A DNA stretch of 14,270 nt. Source: AVCC01 sp039920865. Its GTDB lineage: Bacteria; Pseudomonadota; Gammaproteobacteria; Burkholderiales; Burkholderiaceae_D. Every line of letters starts with the position of its first letter. Positions within the stretch are counted from its first letter, which is position 1. The translations under genes and the position numbers were made by a program. Under the pieces are notes generated by a model, which ran no database searches, was not told the DNA's origin, and saw only the letters and a list, made by a program, of their open reading frames with translations. Below, piece by piece: positions 5,249 to 12,642 of this stretch. Location of the stretch: contig JBDSCZ010000398.1 of the NCBI GenBank assembly GCA_039920865.1, forward strand, positions 1 through 14,270, in the 5' to 3' direction.

Positions 5249-7675
5249 TTACTTTACCTTAGCCAGTGCTTGCCAGGTGTCGATTACGGTATCAGGGTTG
5301 AGCGAAATCGACTCAATACCCTGCTTCATCAACCACTCGGCAAAATCCGGGTGGTCTGAAGGACCTTGGCCGCAAATACCGATATATTTTCCTTGCGCGC
5401 GACAGGCTGCAATCGCCTGCGATAGCAAGGCCAGCACAGCAGGATCGCGCTCATCGAAATCAGCCGCCAGCAATTCCATGCCGGAATCACGATCCAGGCC
5501 GAGCGTGAGCTGGGTCAGATCATTAGAGCCGATCGAGAATCCGTCAAAATGCGCAAGGAATTGTTCAGCCAAAATGGCATTTGATGGTACTTCGCACATC
5601 ATGATGACGCGCAAGCCATCCTGGCCGCGTTTGAGGCCGTTCTTGCCCAGCAGTGCGATCACTTTTTCGGCTTGTCCCAGCGTGCGTACGAAAGGAATCA
5701 TGATCTCGACATTGGTCAAGCCCATATCGTTGCGCACCCGTTTCATGGCCAGGCATTCCATTTCGAATGCCTCGGCAAAATCGTCGGCCAGATAGCGCAC
5801 CGCGCCGCGGAATCCTAGCATCGGATTTTCTTCGTCCGGCTCGTAACGTGAACCGCCGATGAGTTTTTTATACTCATTGGATTTGAAGTCTGACATGCGC
5901 ACGATCACCGGTTTCGGCCAGAAAGCCGCCGCGATGGTGGCGATGCCTTCGGCTAGTTTGTCGACATAAAATGCCTTTGGCGAAGCGTGACCGCGTGCTA
6001 CCGATTCAACTGCTTTTTTCAGCGAAGCGTCGATATTTGGATATTCCAGAATCGCCTTCGGATGCACGCCGATATTGTTGTTGATGATGAATTCAAGGCG
6101 CGCCAGGCCGACACCGCCATTGGGAATCGATTGAAAATCAAATGCCAGCTGGGGATTGCCGACGTTCATCATGATTTTCAGCGGCAGTTTCGGCAATTCG
6201 CCGCGTGCCACTTCGGTAATTTCGGTTTCCAGCAAGCCGTCATAGATTTTGCCTTCATCACCCTCGGCACAGGACACGGTAACCAGCGTGCCTTCTTTGA
6301 GTAATTCTGTCGCATCGCCACAGCCGACTACTGCAGGAACACCCAGTTCGCGCGCAATGATCGCCGCGTGACAGGTGCGGCCGCCGCGATTGGTAACAAT
6401 CGCGGCAGCCCGCTTCATGACCGGTTCCCAGTTGGGGTCGGTCATGTCGGTGACCAATACATCTCCGGGTTGCACACGTTCCATATCGGCTGAATCGAGA
6501 ATCACGCGCACCGGACCGGCACCGATTTTCTGCCCGATCGCCCGACCTCTGGCTAGTACCGTACCAGTGCTCGTGAGCTTGAAGCGCTGCTGGGCATCAG
6601 TTTCTTTTTGCTGCGACTTTACCGTTTCCGGACGCGCTTGCAGTATATACAACTTGCCGTCACGACCATCCTTGCCCCACTCGATATCCATTGGCCGTTG
6701 GTAATGGTTCTCGATAATGACCGCATATTTGGCCAACTCGACGACTTCTTGATCGTTCAGCGAGTAGCGGTTGCGCAATTCGATGGGCACATCTACCGTC
6801 CGAACCGAGCGCCCGGCCTTGGCTTCGCCGGTAAATTCCATCTTCAGCAACTTGGAGCCGATATTGCGACGAATCACAGGCAACTTGCCCAGTTGCAGCA
6901 TCGGTTTGTGGACATAGAATTCGTCCGGATTAACCGCGCCCTGCACCACAGTTTCGCCCAAGCCGTAGCTGGATGTGATGAAAACCACATCCTTGAAGCC
7001 CGATTCGGTATCGATCGTAAACATCACTCCAGCCGCACCGAGGTCGGAACGCACCATGCGCTGGACACCGGCAGACAGGGCCACTTCCGCATGTGTGAAT
7101 CCCTTGTGAACGCGATAAGATATGGCGCGGTCGTTATACAGGGAAGCGAATACGTGTTTCATCGCTTCAAGGATATTGTCGATGCCGACAACATTCAGGA
7201 AAGTTTCCTGCTGACCGGCAAAAGACGCATCCGGCAAATCTTCAGCCGTGGCCGAAGATCGGACCGCGAATGACATTTCGTTTGTAGAATCCGCTACCAG
7301 TTGTTGGTAAAAAACATTAATTTCTTGTTCAAGCCGTGGCTGGAAAGGGGTTTCGACGATCCACTGGCGAATTTCTGCACCGGCCTGAGCCAGAGCCCGC
7401 ACATCGTCGATGTCGAGGCTGGACAGACGCTGCGCAATACGATCAGCCAACGCCGGTCCGCCATCCAGACTGTAGGACAGAAAATCCCGAAAAGCTTGGG
7501 CGGTAGTGGCAAAGCCGCCTGGCACGCGCACACCCGCGCCTGCCAATTGGCTGATCATTTCACCTAATGATGCATTTTTTCCGCCGACGGAATCGACATC
7601 CGTCATGCGCAAGTGTTCAAATGAAGCTACGTATGTGGCCTCCGTGGAAACCCCTGCAATTGCTGCGTTGGACAT
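5249..7675 (-). CDS. ppsA: Phosphoenolpyruvate synthase (pyruvate, water dikinase)
   Basis: PpsA makes phosphoenolpyruvate, AMP and phosphate from pyruvate, ATP and water, the first step of gluconeogenesis from pyruvate or lactate; it is cytoplasmic. The 808-aa length fits the family (E. coli about 792). Domains in order: ATP-grasp nucleotide-binding domain (about 1-355; VGGKNASLGEM, AVRSSATAEDLPDASFAGQQ), the swivelling phosphohistidine domain (about 375-480) with GGRTCHAAIIARELGVP and the phospho-acceptor His436, and the PEP/pyruvate-binding TIM barrel (about 500-808) with GLARLEFI, the FRGAVRYL strand, EVPSN, GSNDLTQLTLG and the catalytic Cys768 in ICGQGPSDHPDF. Thr434, two residues before the His, is the expected target of PpsR. 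The ATG at 7675 has AGAGG 5 nt upstream. It is divergent from ppsR, its own regulator. Confidence 0.98.
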   Translation of the reverse strand: MSNAAIAGVSTEATYVASFEHLRMTDVDSVGGKNASLGEMISQLAGAGVRVPGGFATTAQAFRDFLSYSLDGGPALADRIAQRLSSLDIDDVRALAQAGAEIRQWIVETPFQPRLEQEINVFYQQLVADSTNEMSFAVRSSATAEDLPDASFAGQQETFLNVVGIDNILEAMKHVFASLYNDRAISYRVHKGFTHAEVALSAGVQRMVRSDLGAAGVMFTIDTESGFKDVVFITSSYGLGETVVQGAVNPDEFYVHKPMLQLGKLPVIRRNIGSKLLKMEFTGEAKAGRSVRTVDVPIELRNRYSLNDQEVVELAKYAVIIENHYQRPMDIEWGKDGRDGKLYILQARPETVKSQQKETDAQQRFKLTSTGTVLARGRAIGQKIGAGPVRVILDSADMERVQPGDVLVTDMTDPNWEPVMKRAAAIVTNRGGRTCHAAIIARELGVPAVVGCGDATELLKEGTLVTVSCAEGDEGKIYDGLLETEITEVARGELPKLPLKIMMNVGNPQLAFDFQSIPNGGVGLARLEFIINNNIGVHPKAILEYPNIDASLKKAVESVARGHASPKAFYVDKLAEGIATIAAAFWPKPVIVRMSDFKSNEYKKLIGGSRYEPDEENPMLGFRGAVRYLADDFAEAFEMECLAMKRVRNDMGLTNVEIMIPFVRTLGQAEKVIALLGKNGLKRGQDGLRVIMMCEVPSNAILAEQFLAHFDGFSIGSNDLTQLTLGLDRDSGMELLAADFDERDPAVLALLSQAIAACRAQGKYIGICGQGPSDHPDFAEWLMKQGIESISLNPDTVIDTWQALAKVK

Positions 7676-7848
7676 AACAACCTCTAGTTTGATGATAAGA
7701 AATCTTCGTGCGCATCTTCATTGTCCAATTCTTTTTGTTATTCTTATGAGAGCAACTTGATTAAACCCAATCTGCGCATTTTACATGCTGCGATTGATTT
7801 TTATCCGCAGGCGTTCTGTTTTTAGTGTAACCATTTTCTTAAGGCACC
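7676..7848. promoter_or_regulatory. Divergent control region of ppsA and ppsR
   Basis: This 173-bp AT-rich gap must hold promoters for both genes. A possible ppsR promoter is TTGATT (7757-7762) with TTTACA-like bases at 7780-7785, only a weak -10. No credible ppsA promoter stood out. Ribosome sites are visible: AGAGG for ppsA (7681-7685) and AAGG for ppsR (7841-7844). Confidence 0.45.
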
Positions 7849-8697
7849 ATGCAAGATAACCCTATCGCCAGCCCTGCTGCATTCGATCGCACCGTCTTCT
7901 TCGTCTCCGACGGCACCGGCATCACCGCAGAAACGTTCGGTCATGCAGTACTCACACAGTTCAACCTGCGCTTCAAGCAGGTGCGCCTGCCTTTCATTGA
8001 CGATCTCGACAAGGCGCAAAACGCGGCCAGCAGAATCAATCAATCTTTTGAGCAGGAAGGCAAGCGCCCTATCATTTTCTCGACCCTGGTTCAGGGAGAC
8101 CTGTCGCAGATTATTCGCAATACCAAATGCTTGTATATGGATCTGATCCAGACTTTCGTCGGTCCGCTGGAGCAGGAACTTGGAGTCAAATCGACCCACA
8201 CAATCGGACGCAGTCCGAATATTGCCAATTCGGAAGAGTATAAAAATCGTATCGAAGCGATCAACTTTTCACTGATTCATGATGACGGCCAGTCGCACAA
8301 GAATCTGTCCACCGCCGATGTAATCCTGGTCGGAGTGTCACGCTCGGGAAAAACACCGACCAGTCTGTTTCTGGCAATGCAATACGGCATCAAGTCGGCA
8401 AACTATCCGCTGATACCGGAGGATTTTGAGCGTGGCAAATTTCCTCCGGCCCTGCTGGCATACAAATCCAAGATTTTTGGTCTGAGCATTACACCGGAAC
8501 GCTTGTCCGAAATCCGCAACGAGCGCCGCCCCGGTAGTAAGTATGCGGCGCTGGAAAACTGCCGCTACGAGGTCAACGAAGCGGAGGCGATGATGAAGCG
8601 GGAAGGAATTCGCTGGTTATCGTCAACCACAAAATCGATAGAAGAGATCTCCAGCACGGTCTTGCAAGAAATTAAACTGGAAAAGCGCCTGTATTGA
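7849..8697 (+). CDS. ppsR: PpsR, bifunctional PEP synthase kinase/pyrophosphorylase (DUF299)
   Basis: PpsR inactivates PpsA by ADP-dependent phosphorylation of a threonine close to its catalytic histidine, and reverses this by phosphate-dependent phosphorolysis, so it sets gluconeogenic flux. The protein is 282 aa, as usual for the proteobacterial family. It opens with the conserved FFVSDGTGITAETFGHAVL (about 17-35) and has INFSLIHDDGQ (about 138-148) and a P-loop-like GVSRSGKTP at 162-170, which binds ADP. YPLIPEDFE and GLSITPERLSEIRNERR follow in the C-terminal half. The ATG at 7849 has AAGG upstream with 4-nt spacing. It is divergent from its substrate gene ppsA, an arrangement common in betaproteobacteria. 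It converges on the RNA methyltransferase gene. Confidence 0.97.
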   Translation: MQDNPIASPAAFDRTVFFVSDGTGITAETFGHAVLTQFNLRFKQVRLPFIDDLDKAQNAASRINQSFEQEGKRPIIFSTLVQGDLSQIIRNTKCLYMDLIQTFVGPLEQELGVKSTHTIGRSPNIANSEEYKNRIEAINFSLIHDDGQSHKNLSTADVILVGVSRSGKTPTSLFLAMQYGIKSANYPLIPEDFERGKFPPALLAYKSKIFGLSITPERLSEIRNERRPGSKYAALENCRYEVNEAEAMMKREGIRWLSSTTKSIEEISSTVLQEIKLEKRLY

Positions 8698-8708
8698 GGC
8701 GTCAATAA

Positions 8709-8743
8709 AAATTCGAAAATGGCAAAGCCTTAACGTCTTTGCC
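8709..8743 (-). terminator. Likely terminator of the envelope/RNA methyltransferase gene cluster
   Basis: GGCAAAG and CTTTGCC (8721-8727 with 8737-8743) make a 7-bp stem, and on the minus strand the tail ATTTTCGAATTTTT follows at once. The 9-nt loop contains the stop codon of the methyltransferase gene (8730-8732). On the plus strand there is no T-run, so it would serve ppsR poorly. Confidence 0.5.
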
Positions 8744-9512
8744 TAAGCTGTTCAAAAAAGCAGACTGCCGCACTGGCTGCCACATTCAGGGATTCCATCC
8801 GGCCAAAATGCGGAATTCCGACCTGGTGCGTGGTCAAAGCCATCAACTGGTCGGAAATTCCTTGTCCCTCGTGGCCGAACAACCAGGCTACCTCTTGCTG
8901 TAAATTGATATCGTAAATGGTGGCTTCCGCATGGGAACTGGTGGCCAGCACCGGTATGGTTGCACGCTGCAATAATTGCAGCAAATCGACATCCTCAGTA
9001 ATCCGGAGCAAAAAGTGCGCCCCCATCCCAGCCCGCAATACTTTCGGCGACCAGGCGAAGGCGGTGCCGACGCTGCAAAAGACGTCGGTAATCCCTGCTG
9101 CAGCAGCGCTGCGCAGAATCGAACCAAGATTACCCGGATCTTGCAATCGGTCCAGCAGCACAGCATTGCCCGACAACTGCAGTGACGCGTCCGATGCCGG
9201 TGTGCCAATCACGAACAGCAGACCTACCCCATGCTCGACCTGGCTGATGGCTTTGAACAGTGCATCAGGCAGCACGATGCATTGCGCCCCACCCTCTTCG
9301 CAGCTTTGCAGGATGGTTTTAACTTCCTGTAAAGCCAACGCACTATCGCTGACGATGCACAACGGGGGGACGCCGACCTGCGCAAGATAAACTTCGCACA
9401 AATGTACGCCGTCGAGCAGCGTGCGCTGCGCCCGGCGCCGGGCTTGCGAGCTGGTTGCCAGTTGCTTGAGTTCTTTGAAGAGCGGGTTGTCGCGTGAAGA
9501 AATCGGCTTCAT
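8730..9512 (-). CDS. TrmH/SpoU family RNA 2'-O-methyltransferase
   Basis: This is an S-adenosylmethionine-dependent RNA ribose methyltransferase of the SPOUT superfamily, 260 aa; the specific RNA target (rRNA or tRNA) cannot be told from the sequence. An N-terminal substrate-binding domain (about 1-98; SRDNPLFKELKQL, LLDGVHLCEVYL) precedes the knotted catalytic domain. All three SpoU motifs are present: motif 1, LLDRLQDPGNLGSILRSAAA, at 119-138 with the catalytic Arg and Asn; motif 2, WLFGHEGQGIS, at 210-220; and motif 3, RMESLNVAASAAVCFFE, at 238-254. The ATG at 9512 overlaps the rnhB stop as ATGA, with no strong Shine-Dalgarno, so it is probably translated by coupling. It is the last gene of the minus-strand cluster. 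Confidence 0.94.
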   Translation of the reverse strand: MKPISSRDNPLFKELKQLATSSQARRRAQRTLLDGVHLCEVYLAQVGVPPLCIVSDSALALQEVKTILQSCEEGGAQCIVLPDALFKAISQVEHGVGLLFVIGTPASDASLQLSGNAVLLDRLQDPGNLGSILRSAAAAGITDVFCSVGTAFAWSPKVLRAGMGAHFLLRITEDVDLLQLLQRATIPVLATSSHAEATIYDINLQQEVAWLFGHEGQGISDQLMALTTHQVGIPHFGRMESLNVAASAAVCFFEQLRQRR

Positions 9513-10126
9513 AACTGTTTCATAGTGAGCAATGCGCGCACCGGCGCATACGATTTGCGATGCACCGGCGATACGCCATGCTCGCGCAAGCGCGCCATAT
9601 GCAAGGCGGTCGGATAACCCTTGTGCTGGTCAAATGCGTATTGGGGAAACTGTTGATGCAACACTTCTAGTGCAGCATCGCGGGCAGTTTTAGCTAGAAT
9701 CGAGGCGGCCGAAATGGCCTGCACCTTGTCATCCCCCTTGACAATCGCTTCACAGCGAACCGACATTACAGGACAACGATTGCCGTCGATCAGCGCCAAC
9801 TCGGGCTGGATGGAGAGCCCCTCGACTGCACGGCGCATCGCCAGCATGGTGGCTTGCAGAATATTCAAGCGATCGATTTCCTCCTCCGAACACTGGGCAA
9901 TCGACCAGGACAGCGCGTGCTGCCTGATCTGGATTGCCAGCACGTCGCGTCGCGCAGCAGTCAATTTCTTCGAATCGCGCAAGCCCGCGATCGGCCTGGC
10001 CGGATCGAGTATCACGGCGGCAGCAAATACCGGACCCGCTAGCGGACCGCGTCCTGCTTCATCGACACCGCACATCAATGTGCCATCGGTGTCAAATGCA
10101 AACAGCGATTGTTCAAGTTTTTGCAC
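9509..10126 (-). CDS. rnhB: Ribonuclease HII
   Basis: RNase HII cuts the RNA strand of RNA-DNA hybrids and removes single ribonucleotides built into DNA. The protein is 205 aa, normal for the family. The acidic active site is complete: Asp22-Glu23 in GVDEAGRGPLAGPVFAAAV, Asp114 in LALIDGN and Asp132 in KGDDKVQAISAASILAK. DSKKLTAARR and HKGYPTALH are also characteristic. The start is a GTG at 10126, supported by GGGAG 4 nt upstream; an internal ATG just before CGVDEAG is possible but would remove most of the N-terminal strand. In many betaproteobacteria rnhB follows lpxB, as here, but a 110-bp gap with a terminator-like hairpin separates them. It overlaps the RNA methyltransferase gene by 4 nt. 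Confidence 0.96.
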   Translation of the reverse strand: MQKLEQSLFAFDTDGTLMCGVDEAGRGPLAGPVFAAAVILDPARPIAGLRDSKKLTAARRDVLAIQIRQHALSWSIAQCSEEEIDRLNILQATMLAMRRAVEGLSIQPELALIDGNRCPVMSVRCEAIVKGDDKVQAISAASILAKTARDAALEVLHQQFPQYAFDQHKGYPTALHMARLREHGVSPVHRKSYAPVRALLTMKQL

Positions 10127-10147
10127 TGCGCTCCCTATAAATCAACC

Positions 10148-10176
10148 AATAAAAAGCCATAAGTATGGAGTATGGC
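10148..10176 (-). terminator. Terminator or attenuator between lpxB and rnhB
   Basis: On the minus strand GCCATA (10176-10171) and TATGGC (10161-10156) form a 6-bp stem with a 9-nt loop, followed directly by TTTTTATT. It lies 60 bp past the lpxB stop and only 22 bp before the rnhB start, leaving little room for an independent rnhB promoter. The stem is short and half AT, so read-through is likely. Confidence 0.55.
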
Positions 10177-10193
10177 AAAAATTACTGCATTTT

Positions 10194-10212
10194 CCGCATA
10201 CATTCATTGCGG
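10194..10212 (-). other. Small hairpin in the lpxB-rnhB leader
   Basis: CCGCA and TGCGG pair around a 9-nt loop, 25 bp past the lpxB stop and just upstream of the terminator-like hairpin. It has no T-run. It may help shape the 3' end of the lpxB message. Confidence 0.3.
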
Positions 10213-10236
10213 CATTGAAAAATACAATATCTAGTA

Positions 10237-11424
10237 TTATTTCTGCGCAGCAGCTATTACCTGCAGCACTGCCTGTGCGCTTTCCTTGGCGGTATTGCGC
10301 AGCAGCGAATAATGCATGTCGGTAAAGCGTTGCCGCAAGGACGCTTGCAGATTAGCATCGGTCAGTTGCTGCCAGAGCGCGTCGGCCAGAGCTTGCGGCG
10401 TGGCTGCATCCTGCAGCAGTTCTGGCACCAGAAATTCCCGCGCCAGTATATTCGGCAAACCTATCCACGGCTGATATCCCATGTGGCGCATGATTTCCCA
10501 GGAGGCGCGCATCATTCGATAGGCGATGACCATCGGCTTCTTGAACAGTGCAACTTCCAGCGATGCAGTGCCGGAAGCCACCAGAACAGCATCGGCCGCT
10601 GCCAGCACGGTATGGGACTGGCCGTCGACCAGTTGCAGCGAAACGTCGGCCAAGCCGGCATCCGCCAGCAATTGCACAAAATATTCACGCTGCTGCAAGC
10701 CTGCCATCGGCACCACAAAGCGCAAGCCGGGCTCGCGCTGGGCCAGCAACTTTGCGGCACCGATAAAGGCCGCGGTGTTGTATTTCAGTTCCGACATGCG
10801 GCTTCCAGGCAAAATCGCGATCACCTTTGCCGCCGACGGAATATCCAGCGCGGTCCGCGCAGCCGTCACATCCGGCAGCAGCGGGATCACTTCTGCCAGC
10901 GGATGGCCGACGTAGCTAACCGGAATGCCGGCCTGGCGATAAATCGCTTCCTCGAATGGAAACACCACCAGCATGTGCGACACTGCCTTGGCGATTTTCT
11001 TGATGCGCCCGCCGCGCCAGGCCCAGATTTGCGGGCCTATGAAATGCACGGTCGGTATGCCGGCGCGCTTTAACTGCATTTCCAGGCCGAGATTGAAGCC
11101 CGGATAGTCGACACCGATAAAAACCGCCGGTTTTTCCGCCAGCAATCTGTCGCGCAAAGCGTTCTGGATCGACTTTATCTCGCGATAGCGCGGGATCACT
11201 TCAAACAGGCCGCGCACCGTCAATTTTTCCAGCGGCCAATCGCTGACAAAGCCCTGCTCGGCCATGTTGGCGCCGCCAATGCCGTGCATCCGTGCTTGCG
11301 GCAGATGCACCCGCAAGCCCGAAAGCAAACGGCTCGCCAGCAAGTCGCCGGAACTCTCGCCGGCTACCAGTGCAATGGTGGTGTCAGCGGATGATGCCAC
11401 GGGAGGATGAGTCAATGAATTCAC
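10237..11424 (-). CDS. lpxB: Lipid-A-disaccharide synthase
   Basis: LpxB joins UDP-diacylglucosamine to lipid X, giving the lipid A disaccharide, on the inner face of the inner membrane. The 395-aa protein is a GT-B glycosyltransferase of family 19. Visible motifs: AGESSGDLLA (21-30), GIGGANMAEQG (48-58), IGVDYPGFNLGLE (103-115, with Asp106 the likely catalytic base), PQIWAWR (131-137), YVGHPL (171-176), ILPGSR (about 205-210) and VASGTASLE in the donor-binding half. The start given is a GTG at 11424, which overlaps lpxA by 41 nt and has no clear Shine-Dalgarno. A second GTG at 11400, giving 387 aa, is equally possible since the first dozen residues are not conserved. It is fed by UDP-sugar products downstream of LpxA and LpxD, which are encoded just before it. 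Confidence 0.96.
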   Translation of the reverse strand: MNSLTHPPVASSADTTIALVAGESSGDLLASRLLSGLRVHLPQARMHGIGGANMAEQGFVSDWPLEKLTVRGLFEVIPRYREIKSIQNALRDRLLAEKPAVFIGVDYPGFNLGLEMQLKRAGIPTVHFIGPQIWAWRGGRIKKIAKAVSHMLVVFPFEEAIYRQAGIPVSYVGHPLAEVIPLLPDVTAARTALDIPSAAKVIAILPGSRMSELKYNTAAFIGAAKLLAQREPGLRFVVPMAGLQQREYFVQLLADAGLADVSLQLVDGQSHTVLAAADAVLVASGTASLEVALFKKPMVIAYRMMRASWEIMRHMGYQPWIGLPNILAREFLVPELLQDAATPQALADALWQQLTDANLQASLRQRFTDMHYSLLRNTAKESAQAVLQVIAAAQK

Positions 11425-12172
11425 GCATCAAGCGCAAGTATTGTGCAGCTTGCGGGGATTTAGCTTCTTCTTCCAGCAACGCCGACAGAGCCGCGTCGAG
11501 CGGCAAACCAGCGCGGTATATCAATTTATAGCCGCGTTTGATCGCCATGATCTGCTCACTGCTAAAATCGCGCCGCTTGAGACCTTCGCTATTGATTCCG
11601 GCCGGCACCGCACGATTTCCGGCCGCAGTTACGAACGGCGGCACATCCTGGCTGACTGCAGCGGTAAACGCGGTCATCGCGTGCGCACCGATGCGGCAAA
11701 ACTGGTGGACGGTGGTAAAACCGCCGAGAAACACCCAGTCGCCCAGATGCACATGCCCGGCCAGCGTCGCATTATTGGCAAGAATGATGTCGTTGCCCAA
11801 CTGGCAGTCATGCGCGATATGAACATAAGCCATGATCCAGTTGTCATTGCCAAGCCGGGTTACGCCGGCATCCTGTGCGGTGCCACGGTTGAGCGTACAG
11901 AATTCGCGTATCGTATTGCGATCGCCGATTTCCAGCCGGGTCGGCTCGCCCGCATATTTCTTGTCCTGGGGGGCTGCACCGATCGAGGCGAACTGGAAGA
12001 TGGTATTGTCGCGACCGATGCTGGTATCGCCTTCGATCAAGACATGCGGGCCAATTTTGGTGCCGGCGGCAATCCTGACATTCGGCCCGATGACGCAATA
12101 TGCTCCGATTTCGACCGAGCTATCCAGTTGTGCTTTGGTATCAACTAGTGCAGTGGAATGAATCCCTGCCAT
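11384..12172 (-). CDS. lpxA: UDP-N-acetylglucosamine acyltransferase
   Basis: LpxA moves a 3-hydroxyacyl chain from acyl carrier protein to the 3-OH of UDP-GlcNAc, the first step of lipid A synthesis. The start ATG at 12172 is shared with the fabZ stop (TAATG), behind GGGGAAG, and gives 262 aa, exactly the family length; an ATG at 12220 would add 16 residues inside fabZ. The left-handed beta-helix is built of hexapeptide repeats (VEIGAY, CVIGPN, VRIAAG, TKIGPH). QFASIGAAPQD, YAGEPTRLEIGDRNTIRE, and HIAHDCQLGN, with catalytic His121, are intact. The C-terminal helices include INSEGLKRRDFS. At the chain-length ruler position (E. coli Gly173) it has Phe169, which predicts a shorter acyl chain than C14. 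Confidence 0.98.
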   Translation of the reverse strand: MAGIHSTALVDTKAQLDSSVEIGAYCVIGPNVRIAAGTKIGPHVLIEGDTSIGRDNTIFQFASIGAAPQDKKYAGEPTRLEIGDRNTIREFCTLNRGTAQDAGVTRLGNDNWIMAYVHIAHDCQLGNDIILANNATLAGHVHLGDWVFLGGFTTVHQFCRIGAHAMTAFTAAVSQDVPPFVTAAGNRAVPAGINSEGLKRRDFSSEQIMAIKRGYKLIYRAGLPLDAALSALLEEEAKSPQAAQYLRLMREFIDSSSRGIIR

Positions 12173-12642
12173 TACTTCCCCGCAGCCTTGCTCGCATCGG
12201 CTGCACTGCGCATCGTGCACATCAGCTCACCTTCGACTGCAAGTTGACCATCGACTGTCGCTTTGGCGGAGTATTTCCAGATGCCACGCGCCACGCGCAG
12301 AATTTCAATTTCCATTTTAAGCTGGTCGCCCGGCACTACCGGCCGCTTGAAACGCGCGCCATCGATGCCGAGAAAATACACGATGGTATCTGCGTCCGGC
12401 TTCACGTCCATGGTCAAAAATGACAAAATTGCAGCAGTCTGCGCCAGTGCCTCGATCATCAATACACCGGGCATCACAGGCTTGTTTGGAAAATGGCCAT
12501 TGAAGAATTCTTCATTGGCGGTGACATTCTTGATCGCAGTGATGCGCTTGCCGGTCTCCCAGTCCAGCACGCGATCGACTAGCAGCATAGGATATCGGTG
12601 TGGCAGATATTGTTTGATTTGGTTGATGTCGAGGGTATTCAT
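12172..12642 (-). CDS. fabZ: (3R)-hydroxyacyl-ACP dehydratase
   Basis: FabZ removes water from (3R)-hydroxyacyl-ACP to give trans-2-enoyl-ACP in fatty-acid elongation, so it competes with LpxA and LpxD for the same acyl donors. The 156-aa hot-dog-fold protein has the usual markers: IKQYLPHRYPMLLVDRV (9-25), NEEFFNGHFPNKPVMPGVL with catalytic His50, and Glu64 in MIEALAQTAAI. GIDGARFKRPVVPGDQL follows in the second half. The ATG at 12642 overlaps the lpxD stop as ATGA, and there is no strong Shine-Dalgarno, so coupling is likely. Its own stop is joined to the lpxA start. The C-terminal extension (about 145-156, AADASKAAGK) is not part of the core fold. Confidence 0.98.
   Translation of the reverse strand: MNTLDINQIKQYLPHRYPMLLVDRVLDWETGKRITAIKNVTANEEFFNGHFPNKPVMPGVLMIEALAQTAAILSFLTMDVKPDADTIVYFLGIDGARFKRPVVPGDQLKMEIEILRVARGIWKYSAKATVDGQLAVEGELMCTMRSAADASKAAGK

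Noticed and set aside
6608..7273. Long plus-strand open frame of 221 codons inside ppsA
   Set aside because: It is fully antisense to the strongly conserved ppsA coding sequence and shows no recognisable domain.
5249..7675. ppsA gene as pyruvate phosphate dikinase
   Set aside because: The domain order, length and the ICGQGPSDHPDF C-terminus fit PEP synthase, and the divergent ppsR partner supports this.
11441..12148. Plus-strand open frame of 235 codons opposite lpxA
   Set aside because: It mirrors the lpxA frame, has no family motif, and lpxA on the other strand is unmistakable.
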